A stretch of DNA of 64,000 bases. Origin: Paenibacillus terricola. Its GTDB lineage: Bacteria > Bacillota > Bacilli > Paenibacillales > Paenibacillaceae. A model generated the notes under the pieces. That model did not search any database. It was not told the origin of the DNA and saw only the letters and a list, made by a program, of their open reading frames with translations. The translations under genes and the position numbers were made by a program. Each line of letters opens with the position of its first letter. Positions within the stretch are counted from its first letter, which is position 1. This document shows, piece after piece, positions 16,223 through 24,326 of this stretch. The stretch covers positions 248,001 to 312,000 of the forward strand of contig NZ_JACXZA010000001.1 of assembly GCF_014779765.1 (NCBI RefSeq), read 5' to 3'.

Positions 16223-17119
16223 ATGATTGAGCAACTGAAGACGTTTGTTCAAGTGACGGAGTCCGGAAGCTTCTCTAAGGCAGCCGAAAAGCTTTTTATT
16301 TCTTCGACCGCTGTGATGAAGCAAATGAATTTGTTGGAAAAACAAACGGGAGTCCCGCTTTTTATTCGTACCAACCACGGTGTCAGGCTCACAAAGGCCG
16401 GAACAGCTTTTATTAAAGATGCGGAATTTATGCTGCAGTATTTTCAAGAATCTCTTATCCGCATGCATCAGTCCGCGCAGGCCAATCGGCATATTATTCG
16501 GGTGGGTACTTCTATACTTAACCCCTGTAACATTTTGATTGATTTGTGGAATGGAATTAGCGACCTATACCCTCAATTCGGAATAAACATCGTTCATTTC
16601 GAAGATGACGCACATACACTCCCAACCACTTACCGCATGATTGGCCAATCGCTCGATATCATTGCGGGGCCATTTCTTACAGATAACTTGAAGGATTACT
16701 ACCGTTTGCTCGAGCTTGGGAGTTACCGCGTTTGCTTTGCCGTATCTCGGCAGCATAGGCTGGCTTCAAGAAAAACACTTTGTGTCGAAGATTTGTATGG
16801 AGAAAGATTGGCTATAGTGAATGGAGGGAATAGTGCTGTCATTCATGAGATACGAGATTTCCTGAAAATGAAACATCCTCAAATTCGAATTAAGGATGTT
16901 CCGCGTCTCTATGATCTTGATGTGTTTAATCGCTGCGAGGAAAGTAATACGGTTATGCTAACATTGGAGGCGTGGGCAGATATTCATCCATCCTTGGTGA
17001 CGATTCCTAGTGATTTAGATTTCACAGTTCCATACGGTTTGATATATCCATTACATCCATCCGAGGAAGTTGGTCAATTCTTAGAAATCATAAAAGAAAT
17101 GAGAGAGAGATTTGATTAG
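16223..17119 (+). CDS. LysR-family transcriptional regulator
   Basis: 298 residues. Residues 1-60 form the winged helix-turn-helix (LKTFVQVTESGSFSKAAEKLF, then STAVMKQMNLLE), followed by a linker helix and a substrate-binding-like effector domain (about 90-295). ATG follows AAAGGAGGGGG by about ten bases. The LysR gene is divergent from the SDR gene, with an inverted repeat between them, which is the usual layout for a LysR regulator controlling both itself and its neighbour. The inducer is unknown. Confidence 0.92.
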   Translation: MIEQLKTFVQVTESGSFSKAAEKLFISSTAVMKQMNLLEKQTGVPLFIRTNHGVRLTKAGTAFIKDAEFMLQYFQESLIRMHQSAQANRHIIRVGTSILNPCNILIDLWNGISDLYPQFGINIVHFEDDAHTLPTTYRMIGQSLDIIAGPFLTDNLKDYYRLLELGSYRVCFAVSRQHRLASRKTLCVEDLYGERLAIVNGGNSAVIHEIRDFLKMKHPQIRIKDVPRLYDLDVFNRCEESNTVMLTLEAWADIHPSLVTIPSDLDFTVPYGLIYPLHPSEEVGQFLEIIKEMRERFD

Positions 17120-17150
17120 TAACGGATCATTCAATGATTGGATCTAAAGA

Positions 17151-17177
17151 AGGGGCCATCCTATTAAGGGTGGCCCT
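17151..17177. terminator. Terminator between LysR gene and convergent HTH gene
   Basis: GGGGCCATCC and GGGTGGCCCT arms (one wobble pair). The trailing TAAAACTTGCCGTT is repeated after the hairpin at 22166-22194. Confidence 0.7.
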
Positions 17178-17229
17178 AAAACTTGCCGTTACAGATAGTC
17201 CCCATCATCTGAATCAGTGGAGTAACCGT

Positions 17230-18084
17230 CTACGGGAGTTGCCTGTCCAGCTCAAGTAAACGTAATAAACTCTCTTCAGTGCCTGAACCGGGCACCGGAA
17301 CAAAAAAACACCAGTGCAGTCCCGGGTCATTATCGATTACAGCTGCGGAATGGAGCATAAACTCCATCTCCTGTGCGTCAGGAAGACGAAATAAAGCGGT
17401 GGCTACGCGTTTTTGCTTGATTTCATATAGCCCCCAGAAATGCACGAATTCCTCGCTTTCCCGTCTCAAGCGTTCGAACCTTTCCATATATAACGGATTT
17501 TCCTTGTAAAGGTCAAAGCTTGCCCGAAGAACCGCTACGGCGTATCGGGCAAAGCCTTCCCAATTCACCAGTTTGTTGCGGTAATCCGGCGTTAAAAACA
17601 TAATGTCCATCATATTCCGTTCGTTGTCCGGCAGACTGCCGAAATCGGCTACGATCAGTTCTGCCGCCCGATTCCAGGCGATAACATCAGTACCTTCGTC
17701 CGTGATAAAAGAAGGGTAATGCAGTTGCTCTACGATTTTCTGCAAAACTTCCGTATCAGGCCCGCCATTATTCGGAACCGTGACGACGTTTGCCACACCT
17801 ACATTAGCCAGATCGAACAGATGCTTTTGTTCATCTTCGTCAAGATGAAGCGCTTTGCTGATACTTAGCAGCACTTCTGGAGAAGGATTAACCTCCTTGC
17901 CTTGCTCCAACCATGTATAGTAAGTCACGCTTATATGGGCAAGATAAGAGACTTCTTCTCTTCGAAGCCCCGGAGTGCGTCTTCGTCCGGGCAGCGACTG
18001 GATCCCCGCCTCTGAAGGCTGCAACCGTTCTCTGCGCGATTTAATGAAGTCACCTAATGCGGATGAGGAACGATTTATTGTCAA
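17230..18084 (-). CDS. HTH regulator with MmyB-like ligand-binding domain
   Basis: 284 residues. An XRE helix-turn-helix spans about 10-75 (TPGLRREEVSYLAHISVTYYTWLEQG), followed by an MmyB-like PAS-type ligand domain (about 105-280; YPSFITDEGTDVIAWNRAAELI). In actinobacteria and bacilli such regulators usually stand beside an SDR oxidoreductase they repress, as here. The start is TTG 18084, because AGAGGTGAT ends a few bases before it; GTG 18093 lies inside that site. MmyB domains are reported to bind fatty-acid-like molecules; the ligand here is not known. Confidence 0.88.
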   Translation of the reverse strand: MTINRSSSALGDFIKSRRERLQPSEAGIQSLPGRRRTPGLRREEVSYLAHISVTYYTWLEQGKEVNPSPEVLLSISKALHLDEDEQKHLFDLANVGVANVVTVPNNGGPDTEVLQKIVEQLHYPSFITDEGTDVIAWNRAAELIVADFGSLPDNERNMMDIMFLTPDYRNKLVNWEGFARYAVAVLRASFDLYKENPLYMERFERLRRESEEFVHFWGLYEIKQKRVATALFRLPDAQEMEFMLHSAAVIDNDPGLHWCFFVPVPGSGTEESLLRLLELDRQLP

Positions 18085-18329
18085 GCAGATCACCTCTAAT
18101 TACTCATATAGAAGAATACATATGCTATTAATCAATTGGACCAGAAGTACTTCATACACGATTATTATAATCTCTATCAAGTGTCAGTTGCCACAAAAGA
18201 GAGCTATAACGAGTATCGAGGCTGTTAATCCCGTTAATAGTATAAGCATGATGTGGTTAACCTCCGCCTATCGACAGTACGATGAAGATAATTTACGTCA
18301 GAGACGTGCTAAATAGGAGGTTTTGTTTC

Positions 18330-19127
18330 TTGAACAAGTATACCTATCGAAACAAGCTAGCATTAGTCACCGGTGCATCATCCGGAATCGGGAAAGCGTA
18401 TGCCAAGGAACTGGCGGCACGAGGCTGTCATGTCGTGCTAGCAGCGCGCTCCAAGGACAAATTAGATACATTGGCTAAGGAAATCAACCGTCAGTATGGC
18501 GTAAAGGCTTATCCATTGGCTTGCGATTTGTCCCAAGCGAGTGCCCCGCGTCACCTGGCCGAACAAATTTCCGAACTGGGCTTGTCGGTCGATATTCTCA
18601 TCAACAACGCAGGCGTTGGCACTTACGGCCGTTTCGAGGAAATAGACTCGGAGCGGGAACTAGAGGAGATTATGCTGAACACGGCTGCGCTAACCGACCT
18701 TACGCATCGATATCTACCCGATATGCTGAAGCGTGAGGATGGAATCGTCGTAAACGTGGCCTCTATGGCCGCGTTTATGCCTTGTGCTTATTCGGCCGTT
18801 TATGGGGCTACCAAAGCATTTGTATTGTCCTTCTCCGAGGCGCTATGGGCGGAAACGCGTGGGCGAGGCGTTCGCGTGCTCGCATTGTGCCCAGGTGCAA
18901 CCGAGACGGGGTTTTTCGATTCGGTCGGCAGCGAGGAAATGGGGGCGGGTCAAAAACTATCGACTCCAGAGAAGGTTGTACAGGCCGGATTTCGCGGGAT
19001 TGACCAGGGACGCAGCTACATCATCGATGGCCGTAACAATTACCTTATGGCTCAAATGATTCGATTGTTCAGCAGACGCAGGGTAGCCTTGATCATGGAA
19101 CGCATGTCAAAGCCCAAAGGGTATTGA
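18330..19127 (+). CDS. SDR-family NAD(P)-dependent oxidoreductase
   Basis: 265 residues. TGASSGIG cofactor loop near residue 12, NNAG near 92, catalytic Ser in VASMA and YGATK near 155. The C-terminal segment with two basic hydrophobic helices (MAQMIRLFSRRRVALIMERM) is like the DltE/YqjQ-type SDRs that lie on membranes. Start TTG 18330 is set by TAGGAGG eight bases upstream. It is divergent from the MmyB-type regulator; the 245-base gap holds a GAAGTACTTC palindrome at 18144-18153 that may bind it. Confidence 0.88.
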   Translation: MNKYTYRNKLALVTGASSGIGKAYAKELAARGCHVVLAARSKDKLDTLAKEINRQYGVKAYPLACDLSQASAPRHLAEQISELGLSVDILINNAGVGTYGRFEEIDSERELEEIMLNTAALTDLTHRYLPDMLKREDGIVVNVASMAAFMPCAYSAVYGATKAFVLSFSEALWAETRGRGVRVLALCPGATETGFFDSVGSEEMGAGQKLSTPEKVVQAGFRGIDQGRSYIIDGRNNYLMAQMIRLFSRRRVALIMERMSKPKGY

Positions 19128-19150
19128 TAGCGGGAGCAGGTTCTTTCTAG

Positions 19151-19178
19151 AGCGACTACTTCATTAAGTAGTCGTCTT
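19151..19178. terminator. Bidirectional terminator between SDR and TetR genes
   Basis: GCGACTACTT and AAGTAGTCGT arms with a four-base loop, flanked by T-rich sequence. Confidence 0.75.
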
Positions 19179-19211
19179 CTCTTTATTAATGCAACTTTTG
19201 CAGAAACGAAT

Positions 19212-19823
19212 TTACTTCTCTTGACTGTCATTCAAAAAAACATCGCCATTGCGATACAGCCCCAGACCGTTCATTATATAGGGTCGAACGATCTCTACAA
19301 GCACACCGGCTCGGTCATTTGCCTCGACATTTAACCAATGATGAGCAGCGCCATAGATTGATGAACCGGTCATGGCCGACATGATTTTTATATGATGCTT
19401 GTCCACCCTCTGTGGGGTATCCCCTTTCAGGAAAATGTTTTCTATCGTTTGCTGCAGCATTTGCTTTATTTTTTCATCGACAAGCGTAGCCATCGTTTTG
19501 GAATCCATTCTGCAGATCCGATAAAAAACCACGATGTATTGGTGCGTCATCAAGATCAACTGGTTACATATTTCATCCGTAAATTGCTGCGCATTCGCCA
19601 CCTGCTCTGGAAACCTCTCATGAAAAGCCTGTTCCGTGATATCGTCAAGCAAAGCGAATTTATTTTCAAAAGGGGCATAAAAGCTGGCACGGTTAATGGT
19701 AGCTTTCTGAGCGATATCTTTGATGGTGATTGCATCAAATCCCTTTCTAAGCAACAGATCTCTGAACGCTCCTCTAATTAACTGTCGTGTGCGCAACACC
19801 CTCGGATCCTCCAGATTTACCAT
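19212..19823 (-). CDS. TetR/AcrR-family transcriptional regulator
   Basis: 203 residues. An N-terminal helix-turn-helix lies at about 10-58 (AFRDLLLRKGFDAITIKDIAQKATINRASFYAPFENK) and the C-terminal part is an all-helical ligand domain. Its wing is of the DhaS-like group found in bacilli. AAAGGGGGGAC precedes the ATG. It is divergent from the ketopantoate-reductase-like gene, with 161 bases between them containing TTTAAACATC and a near mirror GATGTTGTTTAAA. It most likely represses that neighbour. Confidence 0.9.
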   Translation of the reverse strand: MVNLEDPRVLRTRQLIRGAFRDLLLRKGFDAITIKDIAQKATINRASFYAPFENKFALLDDITEQAFHERFPEQVANAQQFTDEICNQLILMTHQYIVVFYRICRMDSKTMATLVDEKIKQMLQQTIENIFLKGDTPQRVDKHHIKIMSAMTGSSIYGAAHHWLNVEANDRAGVLVEIVRPYIMNGLGLYRNGDVFLNDSQEK

Positions 19824-19984
19824 TGTTATGTCCCCCCTTTAAACATCAAATATCAAAATGTGTTGTCTATGCAACTTTCCTTAAACTCTGCCGGTTGAAA
19901 TCAAAAGCATGCGATATTATTATCCTATCATGCAGATGTTGTTTAAACGATCTATGACTAATTCTTTGAAAGGAAGGATCGAAT

Positions 19985-20830
19985 TTGAACACCAAACCAC
20001 ATAGACTCTTGATATTTGGCGCCGGCGTGATTGGCAGTGTATATGCACTCCGCTTAGCACAGTCGGGACTGGACGTTACTATACTGGCACGAGGAAAGAG
20101 ACTGGAGGCGCTGAATAGGGAAGGACTGAAATATAACGATAACGGAACGATCAAGCAAATATCGATCAAGACGATCGACAAACTTGAGAACGACGATATT
20201 TATGATTTCATTTTGGTCCCAGTCCGATATGATCAGGCTGAATCTGCCCTGTCCGCGATCAAGCTTAACCGGAGCAAGACCATCGTCACCTTAACCAACA
20301 CCATTGGATATGATTCTTGGCTTGATATCGTGGGCGATCGCTTACTTCCGGGATTCCCGGGCGCCGGTGGAGACATCAAAGAAGATGTTCTATACGCCCA
20401 ATTCGGTTCCGAAAAACATCAAGGAACCATTTTTGGTGAAATAAATGGACGGATGACCGAAAGAGTCAATGATCTTGCCCAAATATTTGAATCGGTGGAT
20501 TTGCATTATGAAATCCAAAAAGATATTCAGGCATTCCATGTTTCGCATACTGCGTTAGCTATCGTCAACAAGCATTTCTATACGAATGATGGAATGGTGG
20601 ATATTGAGACGGCAAGAAGTGTAAGCACTCTAAGTAAGATCGCCGCAGATATTAAACAAAACATTCACCTGGTAGAGCAAGCCGGCATTCCGGTAATCCC
20701 ACCCGAAACGAAGGCAATGGGGGATTTGCCCGACAGCGATATTATTTCCCGTTACCGTCAGATGCTGAGCAATGACTTCATAATTGATGTAAAGCTTGGG
20801 AACCATGCCGTCAGCAAAAAGCAGAAATAA
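19985..20830 (+). CDS. Ketopantoate reductase-family (ApbA/PanE) protein, C-terminus frameshifted
   Basis: 281 residues in the annotated frame. Rossmann-type GAGVIGSVYALRLAQSG near residue 11 binds NADPH, and the C-terminal helical domain has the AFHVSHTALAIVNKH and LGNHAV segments. The group acts on ketopantoate or similar 2-oxo acids; here the exact substrate is uncertain. Start TTG 19985 has GGAAGG upstream. The frame stops at 20828 right after an A5 run. Adding one A there would continue for about 16 codons (AEIMLLDEMFHKMISSRR) to TGA 20875-20877, which is how the family normally ends. This may be a real mutation or a base-call error. Confidence 0.8.
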   Translation: MNTKPHRLLIFGAGVIGSVYALRLAQSGLDVTILARGKRLEALNREGLKYNDNGTIKQISIKTIDKLENDDIYDFILVPVRYDQAESALSAIKLNRSKTIVTLTNTIGYDSWLDIVGDRLLPGFPGAGGDIKEDVLYAQFGSEKHQGTIFGEINGRMTERVNDLAQIFESVDLHYEIQKDIQAFHVSHTALAIVNKHFYTNDGMVDIETARSVSTLSKIAADIKQNIHLVEQAGIPVIPPETKAMGDLPDSDIISRYRQMLSNDFIIDVKLGNHAVSKKQK

Positions 20831-20969
20831 TGTTATTAGACGAGATGTTTCATAAAATGATATCCAGCCGGCGATGAGGGGGAGCAGGACTAATTACAAA
20901 CTTGACTTCGGTGTACATTCTTTCTTGACTTGATTATACTCATTTGTTAACTTTTACTTCAGGAGATTA

Positions 20970-21062
20970 ATGGAAGGGGATTCACTCTATGCCAACAACT
21001 TTGTAATGGATGCCTATAATGAGACAATCTTTCTTTTGGCTGCTTTTAATCCAAGAGAGTAG
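20970..21062 (+). CDS. Possible 30-residue small ORF upstream of GNAT gene
   Basis: ATG 20970 follows CAGGAG by about four bases and runs 30 codons to TAG 21060-21062. The product (starts MEGDSLYANNFVMDAYNETI) is not recognised. The 130 bases after it encode a hydrophobic stretch continuous with the GNAT frame (21093-21209), suggesting decay of an earlier membrane-protein gene. The 379-base gap between the reductase and GNAT genes holds nothing else clear. Confidence 0.3.
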   Translation: MEGDSLYANNFVMDAYNETIFLLAAFNPRE

Positions 21063-21209
21063 TTTGTCCAATTAATCCATTACAAGGATGCAATGTATGG
21101 AGCGTTATTAGCCATCGGTGCAGTTACCTTTATGGGTACTGCATTTTTTGCGCTCATTTTCTCCTATAACCTCGGTATTTTGTTTCCTTCCACTTTAGGA
21201 GGAATAGGA

Positions 21210-22109
21210 ATGAATATCCAATTTGATACATCGGAATTATCTATTATCAGTGATTATCGCAACGATGAGATACTAAGGAAAAGCTTTAATCAATTAGCGA
21301 ACGAGGTTTTCGGAATCGACTTCGAACATTGGTATCAGCAAGGCCTCTGGGATAATCATTATATTTGCCACTCCGTTGTAATAAACCGGAAAGTCGTTTC
21401 TAATGTTTCGATCAGCAAATTGAACTTAATCATCGATGGAACAAACCATAGAGCCATTCAGATTGGAACCGTTATGACGCACCCTGACTATAGAGGGAAC
21501 GGATTCTCTGGCGCATTAATGAAGCATGTCCTAGAAACTTATCGAGATGAATGTGACGTGTTCTATTTGTTTGCGAACGACAGCGTGCATCACTTTTATC
21601 CGAAATTCGGGTTCACTCCTTGCAGAGAAGTGCAATTCAGCATGAAAGCTGCTCTAATCTCCATCGTTAATAACGGATTACGACAAATGGATTGCGCCAA
21701 TGATGAAGATCTACAAGTGATCTATGAAATCCTTCAAACGCGCACGCCTGTTTCAAATCAATTTGGCATTAGCGATAATCAGGGGATTTTTATGTTCTAT
21801 GCCTTAAATGTCTTTCAAGATTCGATTTATTTTTATGAAGACGAAGAGGCTGTCATCGTGTATCAAAATGAAGGGAATGTCCTTCACCTGTATGATGTGG
21901 TGAGTAAGTACAAGGTCGATTTAGTAAGATTGCTTTCTCATATTAGTAACAGTGATACTGAAACCATTCAATTTCACTTCACGCCTGATCGTTTCACTGA
22001 CAATGTGATTTGTGAACTTAAGAGTCAAGGCGACTTATTATTTGTTAAGTCGAAGAATGATTTGAACTTAAACTTTCCATTTTGTGCCCCTATGTTATCG
22101 CATGCTTAA
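21210..22109 (+). CDS. GNAT-family N-acetyltransferase
   Basis: 299 residues. The acetyl-CoA-binding motif A (VMTHPDYRGNGFSGALMKHVLE, in the form V-x5-R-G-x-G-x-S/A) lies near residues 90-112, followed by the YPKFGF segment usual in GNAT motif B. The length exceeds a single GNAT domain, so residues about 160-299 may hold a second, weaker GNAT-like fold. ATG 21210 is chosen for TTAGGAGGAA just upstream; a longer frame from 21093 adds a hydrophobic piece without a ribosome site. Substrate unknown. Confidence 0.85.
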   Translation: MNIQFDTSELSIISDYRNDEILRKSFNQLANEVFGIDFEHWYQQGLWDNHYICHSVVINRKVVSNVSISKLNLIIDGTNHRAIQIGTVMTHPDYRGNGFSGALMKHVLETYRDECDVFYLFANDSVHHFYPKFGFTPCREVQFSMKAALISIVNNGLRQMDCANDEDLQVIYEILQTRTPVSNQFGISDNQGIFMFYALNVFQDSIYFYEDEEAVIVYQNEGNVLHLYDVVSKYKVDLVRLLSHISNSDTETIQFHFTPDRFTDNVICELKSQGDLLFVKSKNDLNLNFPFCAPMLSHA

Positions 22110-22165
22110 GAACATTTCTTCAACATGCATTAGAATTAGGTATTACAAGAAAACAGAGAAATCAA

Positions 22166-22194
22166 TTAAGCCATCCCTTTAAGGGGTGGCTTAA
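22166..22194 (+). terminator. Terminator after the GNAT gene
   Basis: TTAAGCCATCCC and GGGGTGGCTTAA arms form a near-perfect hairpin. The trailing TTAAAACTTGCCGTT also follows the hairpin at 17151-17177. Confidence 0.75.
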
Positions 22195-22325
22195 AACTTG
22201 CCGTTTAAAGCGGGTATGGAGCGCAGGGAAATAGCGGAATCAGAGGGGATGCAAATGGATTGAAGTTGGTTGTAAACGGTGTTACGCTAACAACGGTGAA
22301 CTTAAAACCTATGTTCTGCACAATA

Positions 22326-22355
22326 TCTATTGATATTCACTCTATTGATATTCAC
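22326..22355 (+). repeat. Perfect tandem 15-base repeat in the ABC-F leader
   Basis: TCTATTGATATTCAC occurs twice back to back, 29 bases upstream of the ABC-F start. Nothing else in the 190-base leader is clearly coding, although a 15-codon frame (ATG GAG CGC AGG...) ends at TGA about 120 bases before the gene. Confidence 0.7.
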
Positions 22356-22383
22356 TAATTTAGTTATAAAGAAAGGTCAACCC

Positions 22384-24123
22384 ATGATAAAAGTTGAAAA
22401 CTTATCCTTTTCATTTCCGCAAAAAGAACTATATAACAACGTTTCATTTACGTTAGAAGAAGCACAACATTGCGCTTTTATCGGAACAAGTGGCAGTGGG
22501 AAAAGTACATTGATCGATATTCTGATGGACCCAGAAAGATATCTATTTGATGGCAAATTAGAAATAGACCCCGATTGCACAATTGGATATGTAAGCCAGT
22601 TCTCAGAACTAGACGACACGAAAGAAACAACCGTGTTTGAATATATAGGAGAACGATTTGTTAAGGTTCAAAAAGAAATTGAAGCCATTTGCATCGAAAT
22701 GGAAACTTCATCCGATATAGAACCGTTACTGGAAAAGTATCAATTAGCGTTAGACGCATTTGATGCAATGGGCGGGGATGATTACGAAAGTATTATTCAT
22801 AAGCAGCTAAATCTAGCAAACCTCATGAAGCGAAGAGATAATAAGGTATCCGACCTGAGCGGCGGGGAGTTCAAACTTGTTCAAGTCATGAAGGAAATGC
22901 TTAATCATCCCGACTTATTGATTATGGACGAACCGGATGTGTTCCTGGACTTCGAAAACCTAAATGCGCTTAAAAAACTTATCAATGCTCACAAAGGAAT
23001 GCTGTTAGTTGTTACGCACAACCGATATCTATTGAATCATTGTTTCAACAAAATTATACACCTTGAAAACATGGAGATCCAAGAGTTTGATGGGCGTTAT
23101 ATCGAGTATAACTTCTCCTTACTTCAGACCAAAATCGAGATGCAAGAACTCGCAGTCGCTGAACAGGAAGAGATCGAGAGAAATGAGAACACGATCAATA
23201 ACCTTAGAGTGATCGCAACTTATAATTCAGATGCAGCAAGAGGGAGAGCCTTAAAAGCTCGAGTTACATTCCAAGAAAGATTGATAGCGCGTAGAATTAA
23301 GGCGCCGTTCGTTGCTATCAAGCAACCGAATATCCGTTTTGATATTGATAATGAAATGGACGATACTGTTGTTGTAAATGTAAACAATTATAGTGTTGCC
23401 TATGATGAGCTGCTGCTAGACAAGGTTAGCTTTGAGATCAAATCTACGGATAAAGTAGCGATTATCGGTTCCAACGGTACCGGGAAAACGACCTTGCTCC
23501 GAGACATCTTTAACAATAAACATGATGCAATTGAAATCAATGCCGATGTTAAAGTGGCTTATTTGTCGCAGCTTCAAGGTGAAATGCTCAATGATTCTAA
23601 TACCATACTAGAAGAATTCATCGATGCGGGTTTTAAAACCTATGATGAAATCAGATCGTATCTGTCCAACTATGGCTTCGAGGGAGAAATCGTTAATCAG
23701 AAGATCCAATCTTTATCAGGTGGAGAAAAAAATACGCTTCAATTGGCTAAAGTTTCTGCCAGTAAAGCAAACGTATTGCTTCTTGATGAACCGACAAGCC
23801 ATTTGGATACCTATACACAACTAGCGCTGGAGAAAGCCGTTGAACAATTCAAGGGTGCGATTCTCATGATTTCTCATGACTTCTATTCGGTTGTCAATGG
23901 TATGGATTATGTTCTAATCATTGAGGATAAGACGATTCGAAAAATGAGCATGCGTAAATTTAGACAGATGATTTATGCCAGCCATTTTGATAAAGACTAT
24001 CTGGAAACGGAACAAAAGAAAAAATCCGTTGAAATGAAAATCGAATTGGCTTTAAAAGATACGAATTTCGAACTTGCAAAAGGATTGGTTGATGAGCTAG
24101 AGGAGCTAATTAAGTTGCTTTAA
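22384..24123 (+). CDS. ABC-F family ATPase (possible ribosomal protection protein)
   Basis: 579 residues with two ATP-binding cassettes and no membrane segment. Walker A GTSGSGKST and signature LSGGE in the first half, GSNGTGKTT and LSGGEKN in the second, each with an EP-type Walker B (LLIMDEPD; LLLDEPTSH). Between them a charged coiled-coil linker (about 250-320) acts as the P-site tRNA interaction motif. ABC-F proteins rescue ribosomes from antibiotics or tune translation. The subfamily cannot be fixed, so resistance is only possible. ATG 22384 has AAAGAAAGG upstream. Confidence 0.88.
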   Translation: MIKVENLSFSFPQKELYNNVSFTLEEAQHCAFIGTSGSGKSTLIDILMDPERYLFDGKLEIDPDCTIGYVSQFSELDDTKETTVFEYIGERFVKVQKEIEAICIEMETSSDIEPLLEKYQLALDAFDAMGGDDYESIIHKQLNLANLMKRRDNKVSDLSGGEFKLVQVMKEMLNHPDLLIMDEPDVFLDFENLNALKKLINAHKGMLLVVTHNRYLLNHCFNKIIHLENMEIQEFDGRYIEYNFSLLQTKIEMQELAVAEQEEIERNENTINNLRVIATYNSDAARGRALKARVTFQERLIARRIKAPFVAIKQPNIRFDIDNEMDDTVVVNVNNYSVAYDELLLDKVSFEIKSTDKVAIIGSNGTGKTTLLRDIFNNKHDAIEINADVKVAYLSQLQGEMLNDSNTILEEFIDAGFKTYDEIRSYLSNYGFEGEIVNQKIQSLSGGEKNTLQLAKVSASKANVLLLDEPTSHLDTYTQLALEKAVEQFKGAILMISHDFYSVVNGMDYVLIIEDKTIRKMSMRKFRQMIYASHFDKDYLETEQKKKSVEMKIELALKDTNFELAKGLVDELEELIKLL

Positions 24124-24156
24124 ATAACAACCCTCTGACGGGATGATCTGTTAAAT

Positions 24157-24188
24157 ACAAGCCTAGTGCCATGCCGGCACTGGGCTTG
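24157..24188. terminator. Terminator after the ABC-F gene
   Basis: ACAAGCCTAGTGCC and GGCACTGGGCTTGT arms with a four-base loop. Confidence 0.8.
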
Positions 24189-24326
24189 TTGTATGCTAGA
24201 AAAAAAGCAAGTAAGGGGTTGATACAATAATGGATGGCTCATTAGGTACCATGAATAGGATTTTACGACTTGATGTCGAATTTTGTACTTAATCATACAA
24301 TTTCGGCGACTTTTGGAGGTCCACCT

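Noticed and set aside
24230-24292. 20-codon frame before the MalT-type gene
   Set aside because: Plausible AAGGGG upstream but no conserved sequence and nothing to suggest a leader role.
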